Shown here one piece after another: positions 17,701 to 25,534 of a stretch of 64,000 bases of DNA (its first letter is position 1; each line of letters opens with the position of its first letter). This DNA is from Peterkaempfera bronchialis (GTDB lineage: Bacteria; Actinomycetota; Actinomycetes; Streptomycetales; Streptomycetaceae). The stretch lies in NCBI RefSeq assembly GCF_003258605.2, contig NZ_CP031264.1:5332001-5396000 (forward strand). Direction: 5' to 3'. Position numbers and translations under genes: made by a program. The notes beneath the pieces are model-generated. The model searched no databases, was not told the origin of the DNA, and saw only the letters and a program-made list of their open reading frames with translations.

Positions 17701-19098
17701 CCTGACCGCGCCCGTCTTGCCGCCGAACTCCAGCCGGCTGGCGGGACACGACGAACTCCAGCCGTGGGCCACGTTCAGCGTTTGCAGATCCTGCCGCCAG
17801 AAGCCCGAGGCCTGCGACTTGTTCCAGTCCGTGTTCTTGTCGAAGTTGTTCGTCCACCACAGGTGGACCGGGGAGGCCGTGCAGCTGTAGGAGAAGGATT
17901 CGGTCACCCGGAACTCCGCTTCCAGGATGTGCTTGCCCGCCCACGCCGAGGTCGGGATCCGGTACAGGACCCGCTTGACGTCCTCCGGCGAGCAGTTCGC
18001 GGACACGCAGTAGCCCGTGCCGAAATCCGCCACATAGCTGCTGTTGTAGCTGAAGTGCCAGTAGGGCTGGGAGGGGTTCGCACGGGACACACCAGCCCAG
18101 TCGGCGGCCTTGGGTGTCTCCCACCTGGGGTCGATCAGGACGGGGAAGACCGTGTGCGGACCTCTGAGCAACTGCTGGTCCGGTGTCAGCGTCAGGGATC
18201 GCCCCGAGTCGGATACCTCCACCCCCAGCGAGGCCGCGTGTGCCTGGTCGGTGCCGTCAGCGGGCGACTGCGCGGACAGCGTCCGGGCGAGCGTCTGGAC
18301 GAGGGCGGTGCCGGGGCCCTGCTCGGCTTCCTCCGACGAGTCGTACATCATCGGCTTCGGCGCTTCGAACACGGTGCCGCCGGCGGCGGTGTCCACTGCG
18401 GCGAGAGAGCCGTCGCCCTGTTGCTCAACCTTCAGACCGTCACCCGCCAACCCCATGGTCAGCCGGGCAAGCGCAGGATTGCGAGCGGCCTCTGCGGTCC
18501 TGACCACCAGGAGCTGGGAGAAACCCGAGTCCGTCGCCGTCAGTTGCAGGTCGACATCGGGGAGGACCGACCGGTACTCGGCCGTGCTGCCGTTCACCAC
18601 GGGTGCCGGAAGCGGGTCCGGCCACGTGAGCCGCAGCTCCTTGCCCGCGCGGGACAGCCGCACTAGCGGCTGGGCGCCGCCGCCGGAGAACTCGAGGTCC
18701 GACAGCACCGCCTTCGGTGCCACCGCGCCGCTCGGCAGGGTGCGCAGCGTGGAGTCCAGCCCCACCCAGGCCCCACCCTTGCGGGTCCGGACGGGCTGTA
18801 CATGCACCGTCGCTTCCAGCCGCCCGTCGGGATGTGCGACCACCTCGCTGGACTCCGTGCGCAGCGACGGCACATCCACCGCCTTGCCCGTGCGCCGTGC
18901 CTCCGCCACCGCGACCGACTCAGGGGTGTCAGCCTGCGAGCCGTCCTCAGCGATACTCGGATCGCTGACCGGTGCAACCTCAGCAGCAGCAGCCTGGGGC
19001 AAGCCTCCTGGCACCGGCAAACCTGCGAGTACGCCGCCGACTACCAACCCTGCCAGCACCGTGCGCACTGCTCTGTGCCGAACCCATGCAGCTTCCAC
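14764..19098 (-). CDS. Giant secreted LamG (concanavalin-like) domain protein, toxin-locus partner
   Basis: This 1444-residue protein starts with a signal peptide (VRTVLAGLVVGGVLAGLPVP, then an AQA-like AAAAE cleavage region). The N-terminal half is beta-rich and holds a DNRLRE-like region (FPVLIDPRWETPKAADWAG, YWHFSYNSSYVADFGTGYC). Three LamG jelly-roll domains follow at about 745-960, 966-1200 and 1200-1435, each with FTVSAWV- or FTLVGWA-type strands and LYVNG. I prefer the GTG at 19098, which has GGGGAG six bases upstream, over the ATG at 19131. This architecture is often found immediately upstream of streptomycete RHS toxins, and here it precedes the RHS gene by 157 bases. It probably assists surface display or binds carbohydrate. 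Confidence 0.85.
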   Translation of the reverse strand: MEAAWVRHRAVRTVLAGLVVGGVLAGLPVPGGLPQAAAAEVAPVSDPSIAEDGSQADTPESVAVAEARRTGKAVDVPSLRTESSEVVAHPDGRLEATVHVQPVRTRKGGAWVGLDSTLRTLPSGAVAPKAVLSDLEFSGGGAQPLVRLSRAGKELRLTWPDPLPAPVVNGSTAEYRSVLPDVDLQLTATDSGFSQLLVVRTAEAARNPALARLTMGLAGDGLKVEQQGDGSLAAVDTAAGGTVFEAPKPMMYDSSEEAEQGPGTALVQTLARTLSAQSPADGTDQAHAASLGVEVSDSGRSLTLTPDQQLLRGPHTVFPVLIDPRWETPKAADWAGVSRANPSQPYWHFSYNSSYVADFGTGYCVSANCSPEDVKRVLYRIPTSAWAGKHILEAEFRVTESFSYSCTASPVHLWWTNNFDKNTDWNKSQASGFWRQDLQTLNVAHGWSSSCPASRLEFGGKTGAVRDLIQKGADSGATAITFGLRAGSESDANGWKRFRDDADLHVYYNLPPRQAPMSDLSMSPGSVCSSTTVGISKRPTVTARVSDPDGDTVGIQFAAGWDTGDGTGQHRRWWSTGAESTVPTTLKASGSQFSVLLPSAIPLNKKVGWEVRAWDGAEWGPWSAAGDKATNCYFLVDTTIPAGPKVASASYPGSQNPLDPLAWVDGVGRYGSFTVSTSSTDVVKYRWSLDTSPTVLHDVATTGGAARTINVMPDKQGPRHITVQAIDAVNNASEPMPYYFNVLNGHPQRAGWGMDETSGAVLTGTGGAFPATLGTGATPKPDGHRGAALALDGTSDGYAATDAAILDTSRSFTVSAWVNPAATVSNYRAAVSQNGSYMGAFHLGIREGVWAFTFASTDGAGYSYYGSKSSAPVTVGQWTHLTGVYNSSSKTITLYVNGTAAPATSVPAMWDGHGPFQIGSYWWRGTQADPWFGSVDEVRAWDRALSASEAANVAQDKELTSGRPAKAAWTFNEGSSTVATGTGEADSLTLYNNPATGQPGMVDKAVKFNGTNQYARTTRPQIDGTGSFSVAAWVKLPTPASGDTKAKVAVTQNGTQNYEFSLYYSAASKKWIFGRYKEDAAADTLVRAAESDGCAPHTTTSGMYCAGPTGNEWTYLVGVSDATAGKLRLYVNGNLTGESSYAQKTPWSAPGSVQIGAVSRAGALDEFFGGTIDDVRLFDRVLSTTDIRETFQQHPVLAGRWKFNSASGTPLSSPDESPGKHPAVLGNQASIGSDSPLPTAGSLQLDGIDDYAATTATPVDTGQSFTLVGWAQTAGTATRDMTVLSLAGTTGSAATVRWHYLKTLDGYDLGEWRVEVADQDKAGATRTTVAHTFDASMRIGWNHLALTYDAFSNQLSLYVNGQLENQVCDDEDTSGTCTDHVSWAVAEQPFKATGNLQFGRNRSGGAWTEYFSGQIDDLWAYQGVLTPAQVIALSDPNVEIPTPS

Positions 19099-19441
19099 GG
19101 CAAGCTCCCCCATCATGCACACGTCAGTCATGAACTGCGCAGAGTCAACACGTGGGTAAAGGGAGTGTCAATGATCTTTTCCGACGGTAGGGGTCGGCGG
19201 GTCTGGACTTTGCGGACAAGCTGCTCCTGGTATGGGATGAAAGTAACATGTCAAGCGCCCAAGTGTGACGTATGTCATGCCGAAAGGGGGCGGCCCTGGG
19301 GTGGAACCCCGGGGTGGGGAGTGCGGGCCGGGGTGGCGGCGGTGGCGGTGGGGGCGTGCTGGGGGTGATGGTGGGGCTCTGCGGTGGGTGGCTGGGGATC
19401 GGTACTGAACCGGAGGTCAGCCTGCTGGGGGGTTGATGCAG
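19099..19441. other. Divergent promoter region of the LamG-RHS operon
   Basis: On the minus strand there is a TTGACA (19249-19254) with a weak -10 candidate TACCAG (19227-19232) at 16 bases. A small dyad TGACGTATGTCA lies at 19266-19277, just upstream of that -35, and could be an operator. The stretch from 19300 to 19420 is G-rich on the plus strand (GGGGTGGCGG types) with no gene visible. Confidence 0.45.
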
Positions 19442-19491
19442 ATTGCAGAGGAGTCTCTGCCGAGGACTCTATGCAGAGGGTCCTCTGCAAT
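19442..19491 (+). promoter_or_regulatory. Repeat-rich operator in front of the ArsR-like regulator
   Basis: ATTGCAGAGGA (19442-19452) and TCCTCTGCAAT (19481-19491) form a perfect 11-bp inverted repeat. Between them are two further copies of the same motif, TCTCTGC (19454-19460) and GCAGAGG (19473-19479), so four half-sites alternate in orientation within 50 bases. The block ends 14 bases before the ATG at 19506. It is most simply an autoregulatory site for the winged-helix regulator it precedes. Confidence 0.7.
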
Positions 19492-19505
19492 GTACGGTGC
19501 TGCCC

Positions 19506-20114
19506 ATGGACGACGCATCAGCACGCACCCCTGGGCCGGGCAAGCCGGTCCGCCGGATCGACGCCCGCAGCCTGCGCGGACTGGCGCACCCGCTGCGCAT
19601 GAGCATCCTGGAACTGCTGAGCCTGGACGGGCCGGCCACCGCCACCGGGCTTTCCGAGCGCCTGGACGAGAAGACCGGCACCGTCAGCTGGCATCTGCGC
19701 CACCTCGCCGAGCACGGCTTCATCGAGGAGGAGACCGGCCGAGGCACCAAGCGGGAGCGCTGGTGGCGGGTGGTGAAGAGCAAGCGGGTGCTGAACACTG
19801 ACGAGTTCCGCGACGCGCCCGAGGCCCGGGGCGCGCTCTCCGTCTATATGCATGAACTGGTCCAGCAGTACTACAGCCGGGTGGTCGACTACCTCAACGA
19901 CGACTGGGCCGAGGAGTGGCGAGGCGTGGGCACGCTCTCCGACTGGAGCGACCTGCGGCTGACGCCTGACCAGCTGGGCGCGCTGAACCAGGAGTTGATG
20001 GCGGTCATCGAGCGGCACACCCCGGCCCCCGACGCCGAGCCCGCGCCGGATGCGCTGCCGGTGATCGTGCAGCTCCAGTCGTTCCCCCGCAAGCCGCGCG
20101 GCGGCAGCGAGTGA
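19506..20114 (+). CDS. ArsR-family winged-helix transcriptional regulator
   Basis: This 202-residue protein has an N-terminal HTH_20/ArsR winged helix at residues about 15-95: IDARSLRGLAHPLRMSILEL, LSERLDEKTGTVSWHLRHLA and FIEEETGRGTKRERWWR. The C-terminal part (MHELVQQYYSRVVDYLNDDW, LTPDQLGALNQELMAVIERH) is the helical effector or dimer region common to regulators of drug exporters. I chose the ATG at 19506, since upstream codons lie in the operator repeats. The stop overlaps the MFS start (GTGA), so it probably represses its own operon and responds to a substrate of the exporter. Confidence 0.88.
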   Translation: MDDASARTPGPGKPVRRIDARSLRGLAHPLRMSILELLSLDGPATATGLSERLDEKTGTVSWHLRHLAEHGFIEEETGRGTKRERWWRVVKSKRVLNTDEFRDAPEARGALSVYMHELVQQYYSRVVDYLNDDWAEEWRGVGTLSDWSDLRLTPDQLGALNQELMAVIERHTPAPDAEPAPDALPVIVQLQSFPRKPRGGSE

Positions 20115-21415
20115 ACGCGGGGATACACGGCGGACTGCTCCGCCGCCACCGCGACTTCCGCCTGCTCTGGTGCGGGGAGACCACCGGAAAGTTCGGGACT
20201 GCCGTCACCGGTGTGGCGATGCCGCTGGTCGCCGTCTCCACCCTGCACGCGGGCACCTTCGAGGTCAGCCTGCTGAGCGCGGCCGCCTGGCTGCCCTGGC
20301 TGATCATCGGCCTTCCCGTCGGCGCCTGGGTGGACCGGATGCGCCGCCGGCCGATCATGCTCGCCGCCGACGTGGTCTCCCTCCTGCTGTTCGCCAGCGT
20401 GCCCGTCGCCTCCTGGTTAGGCTGGCTGAGCATCGGTCAGCTCCTCACCGTCGCGCTGCTGGCGGGGACGGCGGCGGTCTTCTTCCAGACCGCCTACACC
20501 GCCTACCTCCCCGGCCTCCTGGAACCCGCCGACCGGCCCGAGGGCAATGCCAAGCTGCACGGCAGCGCCTCCGCCGCGCAGATCGTCGGACTGGGAGCGG
20601 GCGGCCTTCTCGCTCAGCTCGCCGGTGCGGTGAGCGCCATCTTCGCCAACGCCGGGACGTTCCTGGTCTCGTTTCTCTGCCTGCTGGGGATGCGGCACCG
20701 CGAACCGCGTGCCACCGAGGCCGAGCGCCCGCCGAAGGCGCTGGTCAAGGAGGTCCGCGCGGGTCTGGGACTGGTCGCCCGGGACCCCTGGTTCCGGACG
20801 CTGACGCTCTTCGGCGCCTTCTCCAACCTCGCGCTGACCGGGTATCAGTCGATCCAGGTCGTCTTCCTGGTCCGGGAGGTCGGCCTCTCCTCCGGCGCGG
20901 TCGGCGGTCTGATCGCGGTCGCCAGCACCGGCGGCGTCGTGGGCGCCTTCGCCGCCCGCCGGGTGGCCGCCCGGATGGGCACCGCCCGCGCGATGCTCCT
21001 GTTCCAACTGGGCTTCCCCGTCTTCGCCCTGCTCATCCCGCTCACCACCGGCGGGGCGGGGCTGGCCTTCTATGTGCTCGGCGGGTTGGCGGTCTCCGGT
21101 GGGGTGGTGGCCGGCAATGTCATCAAGTCGGGCTTCCAGCAGGCGTACTGCCCGCCGGCGCTGTTCGGCCGACTCGCTGCCAGCAGTGCGTTCCTCAACT
21201 ACGGCGCCATTCCGCTCGGCGCGATCCTCGGCGGTGTCCTGGGTACGGCGCTGGGGGTGCGCCCGGCGATGTGGATCACCACGGCGGGGGTTCCGTTGGC
21301 CGCGCTGATCCTCTACTTCTCGCCGATCCGCCGTTGCCGGGACCTGCCGACCGCCCCCCGGCCGGAGAACGCGTCCCCGGCCCGGGGGAGCGGGGTTGCC
21401 CTGAGCCGTTCCTGA
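20111..21415 (+). CDS. Major facilitator superfamily exporter (12 TM)
   Basis: This 434-residue polytopic membrane protein starts at a GTG overlapping the regulator stop. It opens LLRRHRDFRLLWCGETTGKF, typical of the enterobactin-exporter-like (EntS) and macrolide-efflux MFS group. The loop 2-3 motif GAWVDRMRRRPIML is present, and about 12 hydrophobic segments follow. Residue 103 is encoded by TTA (20417-20419), the bldA-dependent codon, so synthesis may be delayed to development or secondary metabolism. The substrate is unknown; co-transcription with an ArsR-type regulator suggests a drug or toxic compound. Confidence 0.88.
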   Translation: MNAGIHGGLLRRHRDFRLLWCGETTGKFGTAVTGVAMPLVAVSTLHAGTFEVSLLSAAAWLPWLIIGLPVGAWVDRMRRRPIMLAADVVSLLLFASVPVASWLGWLSIGQLLTVALLAGTAAVFFQTAYTAYLPGLLEPADRPEGNAKLHGSASAAQIVGLGAGGLLAQLAGAVSAIFANAGTFLVSFLCLLGMRHREPRATEAERPPKALVKEVRAGLGLVARDPWFRTLTLFGAFSNLALTGYQSIQVVFLVREVGLSSGAVGGLIAVASTGGVVGAFAARRVAARMGTARAMLLFQLGFPVFALLIPLTTGGAGLAFYVLGGLAVSGGVVAGNVIKSGFQQAYCPPALFGRLAASSAFLNYGAIPLGAILGGVLGTALGVRPAMWITTAGVPLAALILYFSPIRRCRDLPTAPRPENASPARGSGVALSRS

Positions 21416-21431
21416 CTCGCGGCTCTGGCCC

Positions 21432-21466
21432 GGCGGGCGGCGGAGCACTTGGCTCCGCCGTCCGCC
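21432..21466. terminator. Bidirectional hairpin terminator
   Basis: A 15-bp stem with a single G-U type mismatch (21432-21446 with 21452-21466) and a 5-base loop lies between the convergent MFS and DUF397 genes. Confidence 0.75.
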
Positions 21467-21475
21467 GCTCATTGT

Positions 21476-21694
21476 TCAGAGGGTTTCGAACTCCCCGCGC
21501 TTGACGGCCGTGAGGAAGGCCTTCCATCCGTCTGCGGCGAACAGGTGGGCGGGGCCGGTGGGATTCTTGCTGTCCCGGAGGTAGACCCCACCGTGCCCGG
21601 CGGAAGCCACCTCGACGCAGTTGTTGTCCGGTCCGGAGCGCGACGACTTCTTCCACTCCACGGCGAGGACAGAGGAGTCTTCAATGGTGTGCAT
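21476..21694 (-). CDS. DUF397 domain protein
   Basis: This 72-residue protein has the complete DUF397 signature: VEWKKSSRSGPDNNCVEVAS, GGVYLRDSKNPTGP and GWKAFLTAVKRGEF. DUF397 proteins are small actinobacterial partners of XRE-type regulators (BldB/WhiJ-like systems) and antagonise or co-act with them in development. I chose the ATG at 21694, where the conserved region begins; the longer frame adds an unlikely Cys/Arg-rich leader. Unusually, no XRE partner adjoins it here. Confidence 0.88.
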   Translation of the reverse strand: MHTIEDSSVLAVEWKKSSRSGPDNNCVEVASAGHGGVYLRDSKNPTGPAHLFAADGWKAFLTAVKRGEFETL

Positions 21695-21779
21695 GGCTTC
21701 CCTTCCTGCTTGAGCGCTTCGGCCGCGCGCACAATGCACGACATCACCTTCTGGAACGGGTTCCGGTACCTGCGCACCG

Positions 21780-23461
21780 TCAGGGCGGTGGTGTGCCGTC
21801 GAGGCGGAGTTGGAGCATGGCGAGTAGCCGTTGCTCGGGGTGGGCCAGGTCCAGGCCGGTCAGTTCTTCGGCGCGGCGGACGCGGTAGCGCAGGGTGTTG
21901 GGGTGGATGTGCAGGCGCTGGGCGGCGGCTCGGACGTCGCCGAAGGCGTCGAGGTAGGCCAGCAGCGAAGCGGCCAGGCCGGTGCCCTGCCGGGTGTCCC
22001 GCTCGGTGAGGGCGGACAGCCGGGGGTCGCGCATTCCCGGCCGGTCCGCCAGTAGGGCCAGCACCTCGCCCACCAGCACCTCGGCCTGCACCTCGTCCAG
22101 CGAGGCCACCTCGGCGGCGACCACGCCCCGGTCCATGGCCTCCAGCACCCGGTCGGCCTGCTGCCGTGAGCGGGGCGCCCCGGCCAGGACCGGTACCACC
22201 GGGCCGACCGCCGCCTGGAGCCGTACGCCCAGGTGGTTGCGGGCCGCGTCGGCGATCTCCTGCACCCAGCCGTGTACGGTCGCCGGGGCGAGCCCGGCCG
22301 GCAGCTCCGGCAGCAGTGCGTACACCCGGGACTCGGCGGGGGAGACCAGCGCGTTGTGGTGCCGGGCGGCGATGTGCACCGAGATCAGGGCGGTGAGTTC
22401 GGCCCGGGTGAACTCCACCGGGGAGGCGTCGGTGCCGGGTGCCGGGGCGCCGGGGGGCGCCGTACGCAGGGCGAAGCCGACCACCAGGGCGGGGCGGCGG
22501 GCGTCCAGCCCCAGGTGGGTGGCGACCGACTGCGGGCCGGTGGAGCCGTCCAGCAGCCCGGCCAGCAGCGACTGGGTGAGCCGCACGTCGGCGGAGATCT
22601 CGCGGCGCCGCCGTACCAGGTGCAGCGCCGCCACCCGGGCCGCCCCCAGCAGCACCTGCTCGGAGCGCGGGGCCAGCGGCTGCGAACCCTCCTGCACCCA
22701 GATGGTGCCCAGCGGCTGCGTACCGGCCCGGATGCCCACCGCCAGCCGGCGGCGGATGCCCAGCTCAGGGTGGTCGTCGATGGCGATCACCGAGCCGGAG
22801 GTGCGCAGATGCTGGAAGACGCCCCACTCGCGCAGCTTGGACAGGTACGGCTCCGGTCCCTGCCAGCCCAGGATGGAGAGCCGCCGCAGGTCATCCACCT
22901 CGTCGGAGGAGCGGGAGTAGGCCAGCACCCGGCTGGAGGTGTCCTCGATCGAGACGATGCCGCCGGTCAGCACCGCCGTGGTCTGCGCCAGCGAGAAGAG
23001 GTCGCCGCTGGCCTCCCCGCCGCCCGCGCCCGACTCCGGGCGACCGCTGCCCAGGACCGCCCTGGCCAGCGCGTCCAGATGCTCCCAGCGGGCCTCCCGG
23101 CGGACCGACAGCAGCGCCACCCCGGCCTCCGCCGCCGCCTCGCTGAGCATCGCCGCCTGCCCGGGGCGTCCAGCTTCACCGCGACCGCCGCCGCCCCGGC
23201 CGCGCCCGCCGCCCGCAGCGCGGGCAGCGCCGCCCGGCCGCGCGCGCCGATCGCCAGCACCAGTTCGCCGGGGAGCGCCTGCGCGGGGTCCTCCGGGTCG
23301 AGGATCGCCACGTCCCGCACCTCGACGTCCAGCCCGGCGGGCGCGGCCTGGAGCTCGACCAGCGGCTCGCCGAGGGCCATCAGCAGCTGGCGCAGGCTGA
23401 TGCCCTCCTCCGGCGCCTGCGGCAGCGGCGCCGGATCGGGGACCTGCGGCTGCTCGGCCAC
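21780..23461 (-). pseudogene. PucR-family regulator of proline catabolism, one-base frameshift
   Basis: The GTG at 23461, behind GGAGAG, opens a PucR-type N-terminal domain (EEGISLRQLLMALGEPLVEL, VRDVAILDPEDP, GELVLAIG). The frame is lost near 23160 after VKLDAPG. One added base in the CCCCGGG run there restores DAPGQAAMLSEAAAEAG and continues to the natural stop at 21780, giving 560 residues. The C-terminus has a GGDEF-like middle and the PucR helix-turn-helix AAQRLHIHPNTLRYRVRRAE. It is divergent from pruA with 150 bases between the starts, the arrangement expected of the activator of proline genes. It may be a sequencing error rather than a dead gene. Confidence 0.85.
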
Positions 23462-23611
23462 CGCTCTCTCCGCTCTCGTGGGTTCGTACGGGCGGACAAC
23501 TCCCGACCACCGATGTTAGCCGTGGTGACAACGGTGGAACGGATACCGGCTCCTACCGTGGGCGGTGACGCGAGAACCGCGGCCAGAGGCGAATCTAAGG
23601 AGAGCGTGCGC

Positions 23612-25237
23612 ATGGACGCTGTGACCCAGGTCCCCGCACCGGTGAACGAGCCGGTCCACAGCTACGCCCCCGGCAGTCCGGAGCGGGCCCGGTTGGAGGC
23701 GGAGCTGAAGCGGCTCGCGGCGGAGCCGGTCGAGCTGACCATGGCCATCGGCGGGCAGCGGCGGCTGGGCGGCGGTGAGCCGATCGAGGTGGTGCAGCCG
23801 CATCGGCATGCGGCGCGGCTGGGCACGATGCGCAATGCGACCCGGGAGGATGCGCGGGCTGCGGTGGATGCGGCGCTGGCGGCGGCTCCGGCGTGGCGGG
23901 CGCTGTCGTTCGACGACCGGGCGGCGGTCTTCCTGCGGGCGGCGGACCTGCTGGCCGGTCCGTGGCGGGAGACGATCGCGGCGGCGACGATGCTGGGGCA
24001 GTCCAAGACCGCGCAGCAGGCGGAGATCGACAGTCCGTGCGAGCTGGTGGACTTCTGGCGTTTCAATGTGCACTTCGCGCGGCAGGTGATGGCGGAGCAG
24101 CCGGTGTCCTCGCCGGGGGTGTGGAACCGCAGTGACCATCGGCCGCTGGAGGGTTTCGTCTATGCGGTCACGCCGTTCAACTTCACGGCGATCGCGGGGA
24201 ACCTGCCGACCGCTCCGGCGCTGATGGGCAATGTGGTGGTCTGGAAGCCGTCGCCGACGCAGCAGTTGGCTGCGCATCTGCTGATGGGGCTGCTGGAGGA
24301 GGCGGGGCTGCCGGCGGGTGTGGTCAATATGGTGACGGGTGACGGTCTGGCGGTCTCCGAGGTGGCCTTGGCCCATCCGGAGCTGGCCGGGATCCACTTC
24401 ACCGGGTCCACGGCGACCTTCCAGCACCTGTGGCGGACGGTGGGGGAGAACATCGCCGGGTACCGGTCCTATCCGCGGCTGGTGGGGGAGACCGGGGGCA
24501 AGGACTTCATCGTGGCGCATCCTTCGGCCGATCCGGCGGTGCTGAGGACGGCGATGGTCCGGGGTGCGTTCGAGTTCCAGGGCCAGAAGTGCTCGGCCGC
24601 CTCCCGCGCCTATGTGCCCGCCTCGCTGTGGGAGCGGATCAGGGAGGAGCTGCGGCAGGAGGTGGAGGGGCTGACGATGGGCGATGTGACCGACCTGTCG
24701 CACTTCATGGGCGCGGTCATCGACGCCCGCTCCTTCGCCCGGAACAAGGCCGCCCTCGACCGCGCCCACGCCGACCCGACCGTGGAGGTCCTGGCGGGCG
24801 GCACCTGCGACGACAGCGTCGGGTACTTTGTGCGGCCGACGGTGCTGGTGGGCACCGACCCGGGCGCCGAGTACTTCCGCGAGGAGTACTTCGGCCCGAT
24901 CCTGGCCGTGCACGTCTACGAGGACGAGCGCTACGAGGAGATGCTGGACCAGATGGAGTCCGCCTCCCCGTACGCGCTGACCGGCGCCGTGATCGCCCAG
25001 GACCGCGCCGCCGTCGCCCACACCATGGAGCGGCTGCGGTTCGCCGCGGGCAACTTCTACATCAACGACAAGCCCACCGGCGCCGTCGTCGGCCAGCAGC
25101 CCTTCGGCGGCGGCCGCGCCTCCGGCACCAACGACAAGGCCGGCGCAGCGCAGAACCTGCTCCGCTGGACCTCCACCCGCTCCATCAAGGAGACCTTCGT
25201 CCCGCCGACCGACTACCGCTACCCCCACATGGGCTGA
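23612..25237 (+). CDS. pruA: L-glutamate gamma-semialdehyde (1-pyrroline-5-carboxylate) dehydrogenase
   Basis: This 541-residue aldehyde dehydrogenase oxidises glutamate semialdehyde, from proline or ornithine, to glutamate with NAD+. It has VYAVTPFNFTAIAGNLPTAP (substrate/NAD region), FTGSTATFQHLWR, the general-base Glu in LVGETGGKDFIVAHPS, the catalytic Cys in FEFQGQKCSAASRAY and the C-terminal GQQPFGGGRASGTNDKAG of the PruA group. Length fits the monofunctional enzyme. I chose the ATG at 23612, 6 bases after AAGGAGAG; a GTG two codons earlier is too close to that site. Proline dehydrogenase lies downstream and the PucR regulator is divergent. Confidence 0.95.
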   Translation: MDAVTQVPAPVNEPVHSYAPGSPERARLEAELKRLAAEPVELTMAIGGQRRLGGGEPIEVVQPHRHAARLGTMRNATREDARAAVDAALAAAPAWRALSFDDRAAVFLRAADLLAGPWRETIAAATMLGQSKTAQQAEIDSPCELVDFWRFNVHFARQVMAEQPVSSPGVWNRSDHRPLEGFVYAVTPFNFTAIAGNLPTAPALMGNVVVWKPSPTQQLAAHLLMGLLEEAGLPAGVVNMVTGDGLAVSEVALAHPELAGIHFTGSTATFQHLWRTVGENIAGYRSYPRLVGETGGKDFIVAHPSADPAVLRTAMVRGAFEFQGQKCSAASRAYVPASLWERIREELRQEVEGLTMGDVTDLSHFMGAVIDARSFARNKAALDRAHADPTVEVLAGGTCDDSVGYFVRPTVLVGTDPGAEYFREEYFGPILAVHVYEDERYEEMLDQMESASPYALTGAVIAQDRAAVAHTMERLRFAAGNFYINDKPTGAVVGQQPFGGGRASGTNDKAGAAQNLLRWTSTRSIKETFVPPTDYRYPHMG

Positions 25238-25251
25238 CAATCCGTCAGCAG

Positions 25252-25292
25252 CCTGCCGGGCCTCCTGGTTTGAGTCCGGCGGGCCCGGGCAG
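25252..25292 (+). terminator. Imperfect hairpin after pruA
   Basis: CCTGCCGGGCC (from 25252) pairs with GGCCCGGGCAGG-type sequence ending at 25292, with one bulged base. It sits about 15 bases after the pruA stop, so proline dehydrogenase, 297 bases downstream, may have its own promoter or depend on read-through. The rest of 25293-25534 shows no gene. Confidence 0.4.
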
Positions 25293-25534
25293 GGGCCGTA
25301 TGGGTCACCCCGTCGGACCCTGTCCGGTCCGACCACCGAGCGTGCCGCGCCACCCCCCGCGCGGCACACCCGGCGCGTCCAGCGCCGCCGGCCTCCCCCC
25401 GGCCGGCCCCGCAGGACGCGCCCGGCGGACGCGCCGCGCCCCCCTCGACGGCGCGTCCGCCCATCTCTCACCACCCCTCCCTGACGCCGCCTCCCGGCCC
25501 CTCCGGCGCGGCCCGTGACACCTGGAGTGACCCC

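Noticed and set aside
16747-18666. 639-codon plus-strand frame opposite the LamG gene
   Set aside because: It is antisense to a recognisable multi-domain protein and has Arg/Gly-rich, low-information translation.
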